The notes beneath the pieces were generated by a model. That model was not told where the DNA came from, searched no databases, and saw only the letters and a list, made by a program, of their open reading frames with translations. This document shows, piece by piece, positions 36,109 to 45,818 of a DNA stretch of 64,000 nucleotides. Position numbers and translations under genes: made by a program. The stretch spans positions 1-64,000 of the forward strand of contig NZ_CAXIBN010000001.1 of NCBI RefSeq assembly GCF_964021735.1. Direction: 5' to 3'. The stretch is from Wocania_A sp964021735. Lineage in GTDB: Bacteria; Bacteroidota; Bacteroidia; Flavobacteriales; Flavobacteriaceae. The stretch's first letter is position 1. Every line of letters begins with the position of its first letter.

Positions 36109-39093
36109 TTAGTCGTTCTTCTTTTTTCCTTCTAATTTATTTACGGTATCGTACATTATTGGTGTTGCAATAAATAACGATGAGTATGTACCCACTATAA
36201 CACCTACTATCAAGGCAAACATAAAGCCTCTAATAGAATCGCCTCCAAAAATAAAGATAGCTAATAAAACTACTAACGTTGTTAACGATGTATTTAGTGT
36301 TCTACTTAATGTACTACTTAATGATACATTTACCACTTTATCAAATTTCCAAGAGGTATGCTCATTAAAGAATTCACGAATTCTATCGAATACTACCACC
36401 GTATCATTTAGTGAATAACCAATAACGGTTAATATGGCTGCGATAAATGCCTGATCTATTTCCATGCTAAATGGCATAAACTTATAGGTTAACGAGAATA
36501 CACCTAATACGATTAATACATCATGGAAAACTGCTGCTACTGCACCTAATGAGTATTGCCATTTCTTAAAACGTAATAAGATATAAAGGAATACTACAAT
36601 TAAAGAGCCTAGAATAGCCCAGAATGAGGCTTGTTTAATATCATCGGCAATGGTTGGACTTACTTTATAATACTTCATTAAGCCAACCGTTTTCGTATCG
36701 GCATCACTAATAAAATCTTCGTAAGACACGCCATCTAAATGTGGTATTAATGCTGTATATAATGCCTTTCTTAATTCTTCATCAACCTCAGCTCCAGTTT
36801 CGTTTACTTTATACTTAGTTGTAATTTTTAATTGATTCGCATCACCAAAGGTTTTAGCATCAGCACTACCGAAAGCATCAGAAAGTGTTGATGTAATTTC
36901 TGAAGCACTAACATCTTGTGCAAAACGTACTTGGTAGGTTCTACCTCCAACAAAATCGACACCTTGATCTAAACTATTAGTAAATAAAGATCCTAAACTT
37001 ACAATAATGAATACAGCAGAAATAATATAAGCTACCTTACGTTTCTTTAAGAATTCAATATTAATATTTCTAAATAAATTTTTAGTAATAGCTGTTGAGA
37101 AGTCTAATTTACCCCCTCTATTTACATACCAGTCTACCAATAATCTTGTAATAAAAATAGCTGTAAATAACGATGTACCAATACCAATTAATAAGGTAGT
37201 TGCAAATCCTTTAATTGGTCCGGTACCAAAAATAAATAAAATTAATGCCGTTAAACCAGTTGTAATATTGGCATCTAAAATAGATGATAAGGCATTTTTA
37301 AACCCATCTTGAATAGCTTCTTTTTGCCCTTTCCCTTTAACTATTTCTTCTCGAATACGCTCAAAAATAAGTACGTTAGCGTCAACCGACATACCAATGG
37401 TTAATACAATACCTGCAATACCTGGTAATGTTAATACAGCACCTAATCCTGATAAAATACCAAAAATTAATAGGATATTTAATATCATAGCAACATCTGC
37501 AAATCCACCTGCTTTACCATAGTAAAAAATCATCCAAAGTAAAACTAATGCTAATGCAATCATAAATGATTTAGTACCACTATCAATAGCTTCTTGACCT
37601 AATGATGGTCCTACCACTTCACTTTGAATAATATCTGCTGATGCAGGTAATTTACCTGCACGCAATACATTTGCTAAATCTATCGCTTCGTTTAATGTAA
37701 AATCTCCTGAGATTGAAGAACTACCTCCAGCAATTGGGCCAGTAGTTACACCTGGAGCTGAATACACAATGTTATCTAAAACAATAGCAATTTGACTCCC
37801 TTGAGTAAATGCTTTACCTGTCATTTCTTCCCAAATCTTAGCCCCTTTTGCATTCATTTGCATAGACACTTCAGATTTCCCTGTTGGTCCAAATTGGTTA
37901 CGTGCATCCGTTACTACCGCACCGCTTAATTGAGGTACATTTTCTCTATTACCAACTAAAGCATATAAATCTACAAGCTCACTATTCTTGTCTGGTTTGC
38001 CAAATGCAAATTTCGCATAACGTTGCTCTGCTGGTAATAAGGCTCTAACTTGTGGTAAACTTAAATAGTTTAATACTGTTTCTCTATCTTTTAATTCGAA
38101 ACTTGCTATAACTGGACCACCTTGATAGCCTTGACCTTTTATTAAATCGAATAATGGGTTTACTATTGCAACTGCCGTAGAATCTGTTTCAGCTTCTCCT
38201 AAAAGTGCATCAATTTGTGAATCTTCTGCATTTTCTTCATCTTGAGATTCAACACCTTCATCAACTTTATCAACTTTAACAATGTCTTTTAAAACCTCAT
38301 TAGCTTGTACTAAAAACGGAAAAAATTGTTCGCCTTTATAAGCATCCCAAAACTCTAATTGTGCCGTACTTTGTAATAATCCTGTAGCACGCTCAACATC
38401 TTTAACACCTGGTAACTCTACTAAAATACGACCAGAATTCCCTAAACGTTGTATGTTTGGAGACGTTACACCAAACTCATCAATACGTTTACGTAATACT
38501 TCGAAAGCAGACACTATGGATTCGTCAATCTTTGTTTCAATGATGCTTTTAACTTCATCATCTGTCATACTTCCATCAATCTCTCCATCTAAGGCTTTGG
38601 TATAAAATATATCTGGCGATGCTAATTTGGTATCACCTTTTATTTTATCAAATGCGATGAAAAAATCTTCTAAATAGGTATTTTGACTATCTTTTTGAAG
38701 CTCGGTTGCATCGTCTAATGCTTTGTTAAAAACAGGGTCTTTAGTATTATTTGCCAATCCTTTTAAAATATCCTTAACCGATACTTGTAAGATTACGTTA
38801 ATACCTCCTTTTAAATCTAAACCCAGATTCATAGCTTTCTGCTTCACTTCATTATAAGTGAATTTTGCTATACCTATATTATAAACGGTATCTGTAGCTA
38901 TAGATTCTAGGTAGTTTGTTTCTTCAATACTTCTTTTTGCTCTGTAGTTTTCTTCTGTATCGGCAACTTTATTTATAGCGATTTCTTGAGCTTCGCTCTC
39001 AATTTGATTGGCTTTGAATGTGAATGATAATTGATAAATACTTACCAAACCAAACAAAAGCGCAAATAATTTTACTAATCCTTTATTTTGCAT
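36109..39093 (-). CDS. secDF: Protein translocase subunit SecDF (fused)
   Basis: SecDF is an accessory of the Sec channel that uses the proton gradient to pull proteins across the inner membrane. This 994-residue protein fuses SecD (about 1-650) to SecF (about 670-990). SecD has a large periplasmic P1 region with the DLKGGINV motif and the membrane phrase MSVDANVLIFERIREE. SecF has GVDFVGGRTYQV and the TVIGYSLNDTVVVFDRIRE motif. Twelve membrane segments are expected. An acidic insertion (about 280-305) sits in P1. The fused form is normal for Bacteroidota. Confidence 0.97.
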   Translation of the reverse strand: MQNKGLVKLFALLFGLVSIYQLSFTFKANQIESEAQEIAINKVADTEENYRAKRSIEETNYLESIATDTVYNIGIAKFTYNEVKQKAMNLGLDLKGGINVILQVSVKDILKGLANNTKDPVFNKALDDATELQKDSQNTYLEDFFIAFDKIKGDTKLASPDIFYTKALDGEIDGSMTDDEVKSIIETKIDESIVSAFEVLRKRIDEFGVTSPNIQRLGNSGRILVELPGVKDVERATGLLQSTAQLEFWDAYKGEQFFPFLVQANEVLKDIVKVDKVDEGVESQDEENAEDSQIDALLGEAETDSTAVAIVNPLFDLIKGQGYQGGPVIASFELKDRETVLNYLSLPQVRALLPAEQRYAKFAFGKPDKNSELVDLYALVGNRENVPQLSGAVVTDARNQFGPTGKSEVSMQMNAKGAKIWEEMTGKAFTQGSQIAIVLDNIVYSAPGVTTGPIAGGSSSISGDFTLNEAIDLANVLRAGKLPASADIIQSEVVGPSLGQEAIDSGTKSFMIALALVLLWMIFYYGKAGGFADVAMILNILLIFGILSGLGAVLTLPGIAGIVLTIGMSVDANVLIFERIREEIVKGKGQKEAIQDGFKNALSSILDANITTGLTALILFIFGTGPIKGFATTLLIGIGTSLFTAIFITRLLVDWYVNRGGKLDFSTAITKNLFRNINIEFLKKRKVAYIISAVFIIVSLGSLFTNSLDQGVDFVGGRTYQVRFAQDVSASEITSTLSDAFGSADAKTFGDANQLKITTKYKVNETGAEVDEELRKALYTALIPHLDGVSYEDFISDADTKTVGLMKYYKVSPTIADDIKQASFWAILGSLIVVFLYILLRFKKWQYSLGAVAAVFHDVLIVLGVFSLTYKFMPFSMEIDQAFIAAILTVIGYSLNDTVVVFDRIREFFNEHTSWKFDKVVNVSLSSTLSRTLNTSLTTLVVLLAIFIFGGDSIRGFMFALIVGVIVGTYSSLFIATPIMYDTVNKLEGKKKND

Positions 39094-39293
39094 TTTGTGT
39101 TTTTTTGTGTTTTAGTTTCCCACTTTCGTAGGTATGACAAATTTAATAATTCACAAGGCTATACCTTGTTCAAAATTGTTTTCATTTTAAAACGAGCAAA
39201 TATAGAATTTTCTCGTAGGATTTTACAATTTTATGTTTTAATAATTTTGATAGCTCTTGGATTGATGATAAAAGCTAATTTTTATGAATTGAA

Positions 39294-39908
39294 TTAAGCT
39301 AAAGGTCCAGCTCTAACTTCTGGTATTTTACATGAAGTATTGTCTATTGCAATGGCAATATTATAATATATTTTATAAGCTACTTTTTCAATGCTTTCGT
39401 TTATTTCAACAACATTAATAAAAGCGTATATATTTAGGTTTAAAAACCTATTGCTTTCAGCTTTTAACTCAACAACAGAAATGCCATTTAAATCCCATTC
39501 AACATCACTTTCATTTTGAATTTCATAAATATCGAGATTATAGTTAATCTTATTTTTATCAAAAGGAAGTTTTGAAGAGTCTTGATTTTGATTATTAAAA
39601 GCGTAATCTAAAGTTAGATTTTTTTCTTTTGAAAAGGTCTTTTTTATACTCGCTACATCTGTATCACTGTAATAAGTTATTACAAGTTTTCCGTTTTCTT
39701 CTTCCTTTATTTTAATATTATTAACACCTAAATCTTGCAATTGCTTTTTTACAATGGCAACAGTATTTTGAGTCTCCTCAGATGTTATTGAAGTATTTGT
39801 AAACTGTAATACAATTTCTTGATTTGGCACAGTAATTTGCTGCTGAGAAATAGCACCAAATAGGGTAAGAATAATAATAAAAGTACTAATGTACCATTTT
39901 GCCTTCAT
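39294..39908 (-). CDS. Exported protein with SecD P1-like region, function unknown
   Basis: This 204-residue protein has an N-terminal hydrophobic helix (about 5-22) and an exported remainder. The section EIVLQFTNTSITSEETQNTVAIVKKQL...GVNNIKIKEEENGKLVITY follows the alpha-beta pattern of the SecD first periplasmic domain, and it lies 200 bases before secDF on the same strand. I infer a possible Sec-linked or SecD-derived protein, but there is no diagnostic motif. The start MKAKWYIST is chosen because the longer in-frame extension would run through the mdh terminator and overlap mdh. Confidence 0.65.
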   Translation of the reverse strand: MKAKWYISTFIIILTLFGAISQQQITVPNQEIVLQFTNTSITSEETQNTVAIVKKQLQDLGVNNIKIKEEENGKLVITYYSDTDVASIKKTFSKEKNLTLDYAFNNQNQDSSKLPFDKNKINYNLDIYEIQNESDVEWDLNGISVVELKAESNRFLNLNIYAFINVVEINESIEKVAYKIYYNIAIAIDNTSCKIPEVRAGPLA

Positions 39909-39912
39909 GCGC

Positions 39913-39920
39913 CAAATATA
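39913..39920 (-). promoter_or_regulatory. -7 box abutting the 39908 start
   Basis: On the minus strand, TATATTTG matches TAnnTTTG and ends only four bases before the ATG, which would give a nearly leaderless message. It also overlaps the T-run of the mdh terminator, so it may be fortuitous. Confidence 0.4.
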
Positions 39921-39921
39921 A

Positions 39922-39950
39922 AAAATAAAGACTGTATTTCTACAGTCTTT
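39922..39950 (-). terminator. Rho-independent terminator of mdh
   Basis: On the minus strand, a 10-bp stem AAAGACTGTA/TACAGTCTTT (39927-39950) has a 4-base loop and is followed by a T-rich run. Confidence 0.8.
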
Positions 39951-39981
39951 ACATAAATATCTAATTTTATAAGATTTAATT

Positions 39982-40908
39982 TTAAAACTCAAGTAAGCCA
40001 TTAGTTTTCTTAACACCTTCTGCACTTTGTTGCATATGTGCTTTTTCGGCATCACTAAGCTCAATATTTACAATACGTTCTATACCATTTCTGCCTAAAA
40101 TTACTGGCACACCAATACATAAATCGCTTAAACCATATTCGCCTTCTAATAAAGCTGAGCATGGAAACATTTTCTTTTGGTCACAAGCAATAGCTTGTAC
40201 TAATCCTGAAACTGCTGCACCTGGGGCATACCAAGCTGAAGTGCCTAATAATTTAGTTAGAGTTGCTCCACCAACTTTAGTATCTTCTTTTACTTGATTT
40301 AATCTGTCTTCACTTAAAAATTCAGATACTTTTACACTGTTTCGTGTGGCGTGTGATGTTAATGGCACCATACCAGTATCGCTATGTCCACCAATTACCA
40401 TACCATCTACATCGCTAATTGGAGCTTCTAAAGCTTCAGCTAATCTGTATTTAAAGCGAGCAGAGTCTAGAGCGCCACCCATTCCTATAATCCTGTTTTT
40501 AGGAAGATTTGTTGATTTATGTACTAAATACGTCATCGTATCCATTGGGTTACTTACTACTATAATAATTGTGTTTGGAGAATACTCAATTAAACTTGAC
40601 GATACCGATTTTACTATACCTGCATTAATCCCAATTAATTCTTCGCGAGTCATTCCTGGTTTACGAGGAATTCCAGAGGTGATTACACAAATATCACTAT
40701 CTGCCGTTTTACTATAATCGTTTGTGATACCTGTAATTTTAGTATCAAACCCGTTTAAAGATGCACATTGCATTAAATCCATAGCTTTACCTTCGGCATA
40801 GCCTTCTTTAATGTCTAATAAAACAACTTCCGAAGCGAAATCTTTAATTGCAATATATTCTGCACAACTAGCACCAACTGCACCTGCTCCAACTACTGTA
40901 ACTTTCAT
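39982..40908 (-). CDS. mdh: Malate dehydrogenase
   Basis: This TCA-cycle enzyme oxidises malate to oxaloacetate with NAD. The 308-residue protein is of the LDH-like type, with NAD-binding GAGAVGASCAEYI at the N-terminus and Asp in VVLLDIKEG giving NAD preference. The substrate-binding SGIPRKPGMTRE Arg residues, the catalytic GGHSDTGMVPL His and a typical C-terminal helix are present. It is monocistronic, with its own terminator and a -7 box 115 bases upstream. Confidence 0.97.
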   Translation of the reverse strand: MKVTVVGAGAVGASCAEYIAIKDFASEVVLLDIKEGYAEGKAMDLMQCASLNGFDTKITGITNDYSKTADSDICVITSGIPRKPGMTREELIGINAGIVKSVSSSLIEYSPNTIIIVVSNPMDTMTYLVHKSTNLPKNRIIGMGGALDSARFKYRLAEALEAPISDVDGMVIGGHSDTGMVPLTSHATRNSVKVSEFLSEDRLNQVKEDTKVGGATLTKLLGTSAWYAPGAAVSGLVQAIACDQKKMFPCSALLEGEYGLSDLCIGVPVILGRNGIERIVNIELSDAEKAHMQQSAEGVKKTNGLLEF

Positions 40909-41022
40909 AAGTTTATTTTTTAAATGATTTGTGATTTGTTATAAATTCTAATCAAAATTCATGCTTTTTATTTACTTAAAACATGACTTTTGTTTGTTTT
41001 AAAAGCTATTTATTTTGGTTAA

Positions 41023-41030
41023 CAAAAGTA
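41023..41030 (-). promoter_or_regulatory. Possible -7 box of mdh
   Basis: On the minus strand, TACTTTTG matches TAnnTTTG. It would give a leader of roughly 110 bases. Confidence 0.4.
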
Positions 41031-41049
41031 TGAATTTAAATGCTGTAAA

Positions 41050-41081
41050 TGAAAAAAGTGCAAGATTAAATCTTGCACTTT
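41050..41081 (-). terminator. Rho-independent terminator of the DUF6588 gene
   Basis: AAAGTGCAAGATT and its exact complement (41055-41067 with 41069-41081) form a 12-bp hairpin with a minimal loop. The minus-strand product ends in a T-run. Confidence 0.85.
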
Positions 41082-41175
41082 AAATTCAAATAACTAATAT
41101 AAACTAACTAAAACATAAATTTTTTTAATTATTAAAATATCTTTTTTTCATCTTTATAAAAAGAGAACTTAAATA

Positions 41176-42210
41176 CTATCTAAACCCGAAGTTTAAACCT
41201 ACTGAAAATGCATTAAATTCGGCTAAATGATATTCGGCATTAAGTCTAAAAAAACCTAATTTTAATTTTGTCCCTATAGTACCTCTAACCGCTGATGCTT
41301 CACTTGAAACTGAAAAAGGGTCTGTAATAGTTTGAGATAATAATGGTCCATTTGAAATAGTATAACTTCCTAATAAATCGGATTCTGATTTACCTTTAAT
41401 ATATCCTAAACCACCATAAAAATTAATGACAGGTAATTTTGTTGATGCAATTAATTGGAACAACCACGTATTTGTATCATTTTCTATGCGTTGATTATTA
41501 CCACTTATTCCAGATGAATCTGTTAAATCGTAAGTACCATCTAAATGCGTATAAGCTATCAAACCTGAAATGGCGACAGGCAATAATTTATCGGCAGGTA
41601 GCCATTTGGTAAATTCCATTTGCAATCCGGCACCATACATGCTAATATCCACATCATCCGTATCAATTTTGGGTACAAAACGTGCTTTAACTTCTATGCC
41701 TTTACTAAGTCCAATAGCTCCTTGAATAAAAGCTGTTGGTAATAAGTTTGCTGTATCAGAACCTATGCCACTAGGCAACGTTATGGTTTCCTGTTGCTGT
41801 CCTAAAATAGGATCATCATAAGTAACTACTATATTGATATCTGGATCATTTTCCCCTAAAGCTGTTGCTACAGATTTTGAAGTTGAAGCATCTGTAAACG
41901 AAACAACAAAATCTTGGTCTGGATCACTATTGTAATCTGCAATATTCATTAAGAATGATTTATGATTATTTTGTATTGTAGCTGCATTAGCTATAATTGA
42001 AATTTCAAAACCTCCAAGTGGTTTTGCATCTGCTGTATTAAACCAACCAGCATTCATACTATGCATTAAACCATTGGTACCTGTCATTAAATAATCATTC
42101 GCAAAACGTTCAGCATTTTTTACACCTGCTGTTAATAAAGCATCAATATCTTGTGCTTTTGAAGTAATTGTCGCTAAAAACAACAACATAAGTAGCATTA
42201 ACTTTTTCAT
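41176..42210 (-). CDS. DUF6588-family secreted protein
   Basis: This 344-residue exported protein has a signal peptide (cleavage near SKAQ, about residue 19). The mature part looks like an outer-membrane beta-barrel: alternating hydrophobic strands, many Gly/aromatic turns and a terminal strand ending NFGFR with a C-terminal aromatic-type signature. I place it in DUF6588 from the opening (LLTAGVKNAERFANDYL). Function unknown. It has one of the best Bacteroidota promoters in the window and its own terminator, so it is an independent unit. Confidence 0.75.
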   Translation of the reverse strand: MKKLMLLMLLFLATITSKAQDIDALLTAGVKNAERFANDYLMTGTNGLMHSMNAGWFNTADAKPLGGFEISIIANAATIQNNHKSFLMNIADYNSDPDQDFVVSFTDASTSKSVATALGENDPDINIVVTYDDPILGQQQETITLPSGIGSDTANLLPTAFIQGAIGLSKGIEVKARFVPKIDTDDVDISMYGAGLQMEFTKWLPADKLLPVAISGLIAYTHLDGTYDLTDSSGISGNNQRIENDTNTWLFQLIASTKLPVINFYGGLGYIKGKSESDLLGSYTISNGPLLSQTITDPFSVSSEASAVRGTIGTKLKLGFFRLNAEYHLAEFNAFSVGLNFGFR

Positions 42211-42233
42211 TTTATTTTAAGATTTGGGTTTGA

Positions 42234-42263
42234 CAAAAATATAAAAAAAATCACATAAAACAA
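42234..42263 (-). promoter_or_regulatory. Bacteroidota-type promoter of the DUF6588 gene
   Basis: On the minus strand, TTG (42263-42261) is followed after 19 bases by TATTTTTG (42241-42234), a full match to TTG-N17-23-TAnnTTTG, ending 23 bases before the ATG. Confidence 0.75.
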
Positions 42264-42317
42264 CATTTAATCGTTAAAATATTACTTTTTATCGATTTTT
42301 TCATAATAATTCCTTTT

Positions 42318-44870
42318 TTAAAAATTTATTCTTAGACTTAAATTTGGGGTTAAACCAAGGGATTTATTATTTATTTGAATAGCTGAGTTAGAGTTCTCTG
42401 GATCTACCTCATAATATCTGTTAATACTGTTTTTCTTATTAATAAGATTAATAACTCCTGCACTTATAGAGGCATTAGTGGTGTTTGAAATATTAAAATT
42501 ATATTTAACAGAAGTATCTAATCTCATGAAATCATCTAAATTTTCATTATTAGGTAAATCATAATTAACTACTGTGTTATTACCATTCTGTATGGTCTCA
42601 TTTCCTTCAACTGGTTTTGTATAGGGATGACCAGATCTCCAAATACCACCTATTGATATTTTTAAGTCATCTACAATATCATAATTAAAAGCCAAAGAAA
42701 ACGAATGTCTAATATCTACATTGTTAGGAAAAACGGATGGTGTAAAACTTTCAAATTTGTAATCATTAATACTATAAGTATAACTTAACCATGTACTATA
42801 TTTATTTGCGGTTTTATTTATAAGAAATTCTACTCCTTTTACATGATAACTTCCTTCAGCATTTAAATGTTGAAAATTATTATAAAACCCTTGATTAGAA
42901 GCTGTAATTCCTTCAACAACTTTATAAAAACCTTCTACATCTATTACTAAATTGTTTTGATTAAATTCTAAACCAAAAGACGCTTGTTTACTCTCAGAAA
43001 TTTTTATTTCTTTTTCATCGGCTAAAATCCAGCGTCGGTTTTCAACACCTAAAAAATCATCTTGAAAATCTATAATCTGAGTTGCTGATTGGTTTTTAAA
43101 TTCGCCTTGTAACTTTAATGCAAAATAATGACTTAGTTTTTGCCTAAAATTTAATCTAGGCTCCATTAAAATTTTATTGAATTTTTGAAAATAATTTCCT
43201 CGAACTCCTAATCTGAGGTAAGTATTCTGTTTTTTAAATTCTATTTCACTAAAAACTGCATGATTTAACAACACATCCTTTTTAGTTTTATCATAAGAAG
43301 GTACACTTACAGTGGTTTCGTTCAAAATACCAATTTCACTAAATTGATAACCACTTAAAAGGTTTAAGTAAGTATTAATTTTTAAATTAGTTTTAAGCTT
43401 AATTCCAGTTTCTAATACTTCATTTGCTTGCGTTAGTTTTTGGTCTGTTTCAATTCTGTAATCAACAGCGTCAACATTATACTTTGAGTAAAACATATTA
43501 AAATTTGTTGCAAACTTAGTACTCCAACGTGCATTCCAGCTAGCTCCAATACCTAAATTTTGTTGCTTTAAGTTACTGGTTTTAGATTCCGTTTCATCAT
43601 CAGTACTAGTATAACTTTCCGTGTAATCTAAATTATTATTTATGCCAATAATGTTGGCTCTAAATTTATGATTCTCATTAAAATCAAAAAGCAGTTTTGC
43701 TGTATAATCGTAAAAGAAAAACTCTGACGACTTGTTGCTTTCACTTATATTATCGCTGTTAGTAGTCAACTCACTATCTTGAAAACTACGCTCAAAATAA
43801 GTATCGTAAGTCGGTGAGTTAAAAACATCTGTAAATGATCGCCTTCCGGATACATGCAATGCCAGTTTTTTACTTAATGGTATTTCAAAAAAAGCATCGG
43901 CATGTATTAAATTAATACCTAAACCGCCAGTAAAAACATCCCCTATTTTGTTTTTTGTTGACATATTAATGGTACTAGAAACACCATCACTAAACTCACT
44001 TGAAGTCCCATTTTTGGTAACTGTAACTTTGTTTGTTAAATAAGGGTTGTAAGCTGATATAAGTCCGAAAAAGTGCCCAGAATGATACATTTTAATATTA
44101 TCCCAAAGTATTAAATTTTGGTCATTTGTACCTCCACGAACATTAATGTTTGCAATACTTTCGTTAACACTTTCTACTCCTGGTAAAGCTTGAATAGATT
44201 GCATAATATCTGGTTCTGTGAGACCCGGTAAAATACCAAACTTCTCCGTATTTAAAACAGTACTCCCATCTATGCGTTTTTGTAAACCAGTGGTTAAAAA
44301 TTTTGATATTAAAACCTGATTGAGTTCTTCATTCTTCATTTGCATTTCTATGGTCTTACAAGTATTACTTAATAACATTAAATCCACAGCTTTGAAGATC
44401 TGTGTTTCAAAGCCTAAAAATGATATGATTATCTTTTTACTTATATCAACTTCATTCAAAGTAAAAGTGCCATCAATATCTGAGACAACTCCATTTGTAG
44501 AGTTTTCAATTAAAACCGAAGCCCCAAGTAAAGGTTCTTTATTTTTTTCTGAAACCAAAACACCACAAATAGATATGGTTTTATTAATGGTAGAGACTGT
44601 TATATAACGCTCGTTGAGGAATTTAAAATTTAAAAGTGTGGTTGCATTTAAATTCTCAATAATTTGATTTAATGTATCAGATTTGTTCGGTGTGTTAACC
44701 AAAACACCACTTACATCATTTACCGAATAGGAAAACTTAACATCAAATTGTTTTTCTAATTTCTGCATTAAATCCAATAAAGGCATCCTTTCTTCAGTTT
44801 GAAAACCAAAAGAAAAACAACAATAGATAGAAAATAAAATTAATAAGTATTTAGTTCTTAGCATAGTCAT
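42318..44870 (-). CDS. TonB-dependent receptor with STN signalling domain
   Basis: This outer-membrane receptor of about 850 residues should both import a ligand and signal to FecR. In order it has a signal peptide, an STN/secretin-N domain (about 30-85, LLDLMQKLEKQFDVKFSYSVNDVSG), a carboxypeptidase-regulatory-like beta domain (about 95-170, GASVLIENSTNGVVSDIDG), a plug (about 200-300, LPGVESVNESIANINVRGG) and a 22-strand-type barrel ending NLSLRINF. The ligand is unknown and no SusD partner is adjacent. The start (44870 or 44864) overlaps the end of fecR, so the two are coupled. Confidence 0.9.
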   Translation of the reverse strand: MTMLRTKYLLILFSIYCCFSFGFQTEERMPLLDLMQKLEKQFDVKFSYSVNDVSGVLVNTPNKSDTLNQIIENLNATTLLNFKFLNERYITVSTINKTISICGVLVSEKNKEPLLGASVLIENSTNGVVSDIDGTFTLNEVDISKKIIISFLGFETQIFKAVDLMLLSNTCKTIEMQMKNEELNQVLISKFLTTGLQKRIDGSTVLNTEKFGILPGLTEPDIMQSIQALPGVESVNESIANINVRGGTNDQNLILWDNIKMYHSGHFFGLISAYNPYLTNKVTVTKNGTSSEFSDGVSSTINMSTKNKIGDVFTGGLGINLIHADAFFEIPLSKKLALHVSGRRSFTDVFNSPTYDTYFERSFQDSELTTNSDNISESNKSSEFFFYDYTAKLLFDFNENHKFRANIIGINNNLDYTESYTSTDDETESKTSNLKQQNLGIGASWNARWSTKFATNFNMFYSKYNVDAVDYRIETDQKLTQANEVLETGIKLKTNLKINTYLNLLSGYQFSEIGILNETTVSVPSYDKTKKDVLLNHAVFSEIEFKKQNTYLRLGVRGNYFQKFNKILMEPRLNFRQKLSHYFALKLQGEFKNQSATQIIDFQDDFLGVENRRWILADEKEIKISESKQASFGLEFNQNNLVIDVEGFYKVVEGITASNQGFYNNFQHLNAEGSYHVKGVEFLINKTANKYSTWLSYTYSINDYKFESFTPSVFPNNVDIRHSFSLAFNYDIVDDLKISIGGIWRSGHPYTKPVEGNETIQNGNNTVVNYDLPNNENLDDFMRLDTSVKYNFNISNTTNASISAGVINLINKKNSINRYYEVDPENSNSAIQINNKSLGLTPNLSLRINF

Positions 44871-45765
44871 AGAACTCAACTTTATTGCCATTTATTTTAT
44901 AGCTTAATTTAAGCGGAATGGTTACAGACTGCAACGCAATATTTTTATCGACGTGCGTAAAGCTTCCTGAAAAAGCTTTAGTAACATCGACCTTTGAAGC
45001 ATCAATAATTATATTATATTGAATTTCTAATTCATTAATAACTTGCCAAAGTGGCACATTATCAAATGAAGACTCTTTAGCTAACCAAGATGGGTTTTCA
45101 GCATTAAAGTCTTTAGTTAAATCAATTTCGTTATTAATAACTCTAAATGATTTTCCTGGTGTAAGTATCACTTTTTGTTTATTATGTGTTACACTTACGG
45201 AACCTTCATAACATTGTACTTCAAAATAATTAGAACGCTCTTTTACATTAAATTGTGTACCCAATACTTGAATACTACCGGCATCTGTATTAACTGTAAA
45301 TTTTTCGCCTTTTGTTACTTTAAAAAAGGCTTCTCCTTCTAAATCTAGACTTCTGTTATTTTTCCATTCTTTTTTATTAAAGGATAATTTAGATTGTGCA
45401 TTTAAAATAACTTCTGAATTGTCTGGCAGATTAAACGTTTCTGTTTGTGCAATTTCAGTTGAATACGATTTTGTATTGTTAAAGAATAAAAAATAAGACG
45501 ATGTTAACATAACTACTAAAACAGCAGCTACTTTTAAAAACGATTGAAAATTTAAAGGAATTACTTTAGAAGCTTCTTTCTTAAAAGCTTTAGTTTTAAA
45601 TTCTGCTAAAGCTTTTTGAGCATCCACTTTAGGCGTATCAATTTGTTTGGCATAAAAAGCTGTTTTTTCCAATGCTGAAAAGTCTTCATCGGGATATCGC
45701 TTTTTAATTTCAGTAGTAGATATATCACCATTAAACCATTTTAATATGTCGTTTTCTTTGTTCAT
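44851..45765 (-). CDS. FecR-family anti-sigma factor
   Basis: This 304-residue single-pass inner-membrane regulator has a cytoplasmic N-terminal part (about 1-70), a TM helix (about 79-98, FLKVAAVLVVMLTSSYFLFF) and a periplasmic FecR domain (FNLPDNSEVILNAQSKLSF, LEGEAFFKVTKGEKFTVNT, VLGTQFNVKER). A C-terminal DUF4974 (VPLWQVINELEIQYN) pairs functionally with the STN domain of the receptor. It holds the adjacent sigma factor in check. It is transcribed from a copy of the shared ECF motif 19 bases upstream, giving feedback. Confidence 0.93.
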   Translation of the reverse strand: MNKENDILKWFNGDISTTEIKKRYPDEDFSALEKTAFYAKQIDTPKVDAQKALAEFKTKAFKKEASKVIPLNFQSFLKVAAVLVVMLTSSYFLFFNNTKSYSTEIAQTETFNLPDNSEVILNAQSKLSFNKKEWKNNRSLDLEGEAFFKVTKGEKFTVNTDAGSIQVLGTQFNVKERSNYFEVQCYEGSVSVTHNKQKVILTPGKSFRVINNEIDLTKDFNAENPSWLAKESSFDNVPLWQVINELEIQYNIIIDASKVDVTKAFSGSFTHVDKNIALQSVTIPLKLSYKINGNKVEFYDYAKN

Positions 45766-45784
45766 TTTTAGTTCATTCTATAAA

Positions 45785-45812
45785 TAAGACACCTATATAT
45801 ATATTTACCCTA
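45785..45812 (-). promoter_or_regulatory. ECF-type promoter copy D (fecR-receptor)
   Basis: On the minus strand, TAGGGTAAA is followed after exactly 12 bases by TGTCTTA, which ends 19 bases before the fecR ATG. The same motif with identical spacing occurs three more times, all within 4 kb. Confidence 0.85.
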
Positions 45813-45818
45813 CCCTAA

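Noticed and set aside
39863..39871. AGGGTAAG resembling the ECF motif's first block
   Set aside because: It lies inside a coding region, differs at the last base and has no TGTCTT at the right distance.
42318..44870. Reading the TonB receptor as a SusC-type polysaccharide locus
   Set aside because: There is no SusD-like lipoprotein, glycosidase or sulfatase nearby, and the receptor has an STN domain that fits signalling.
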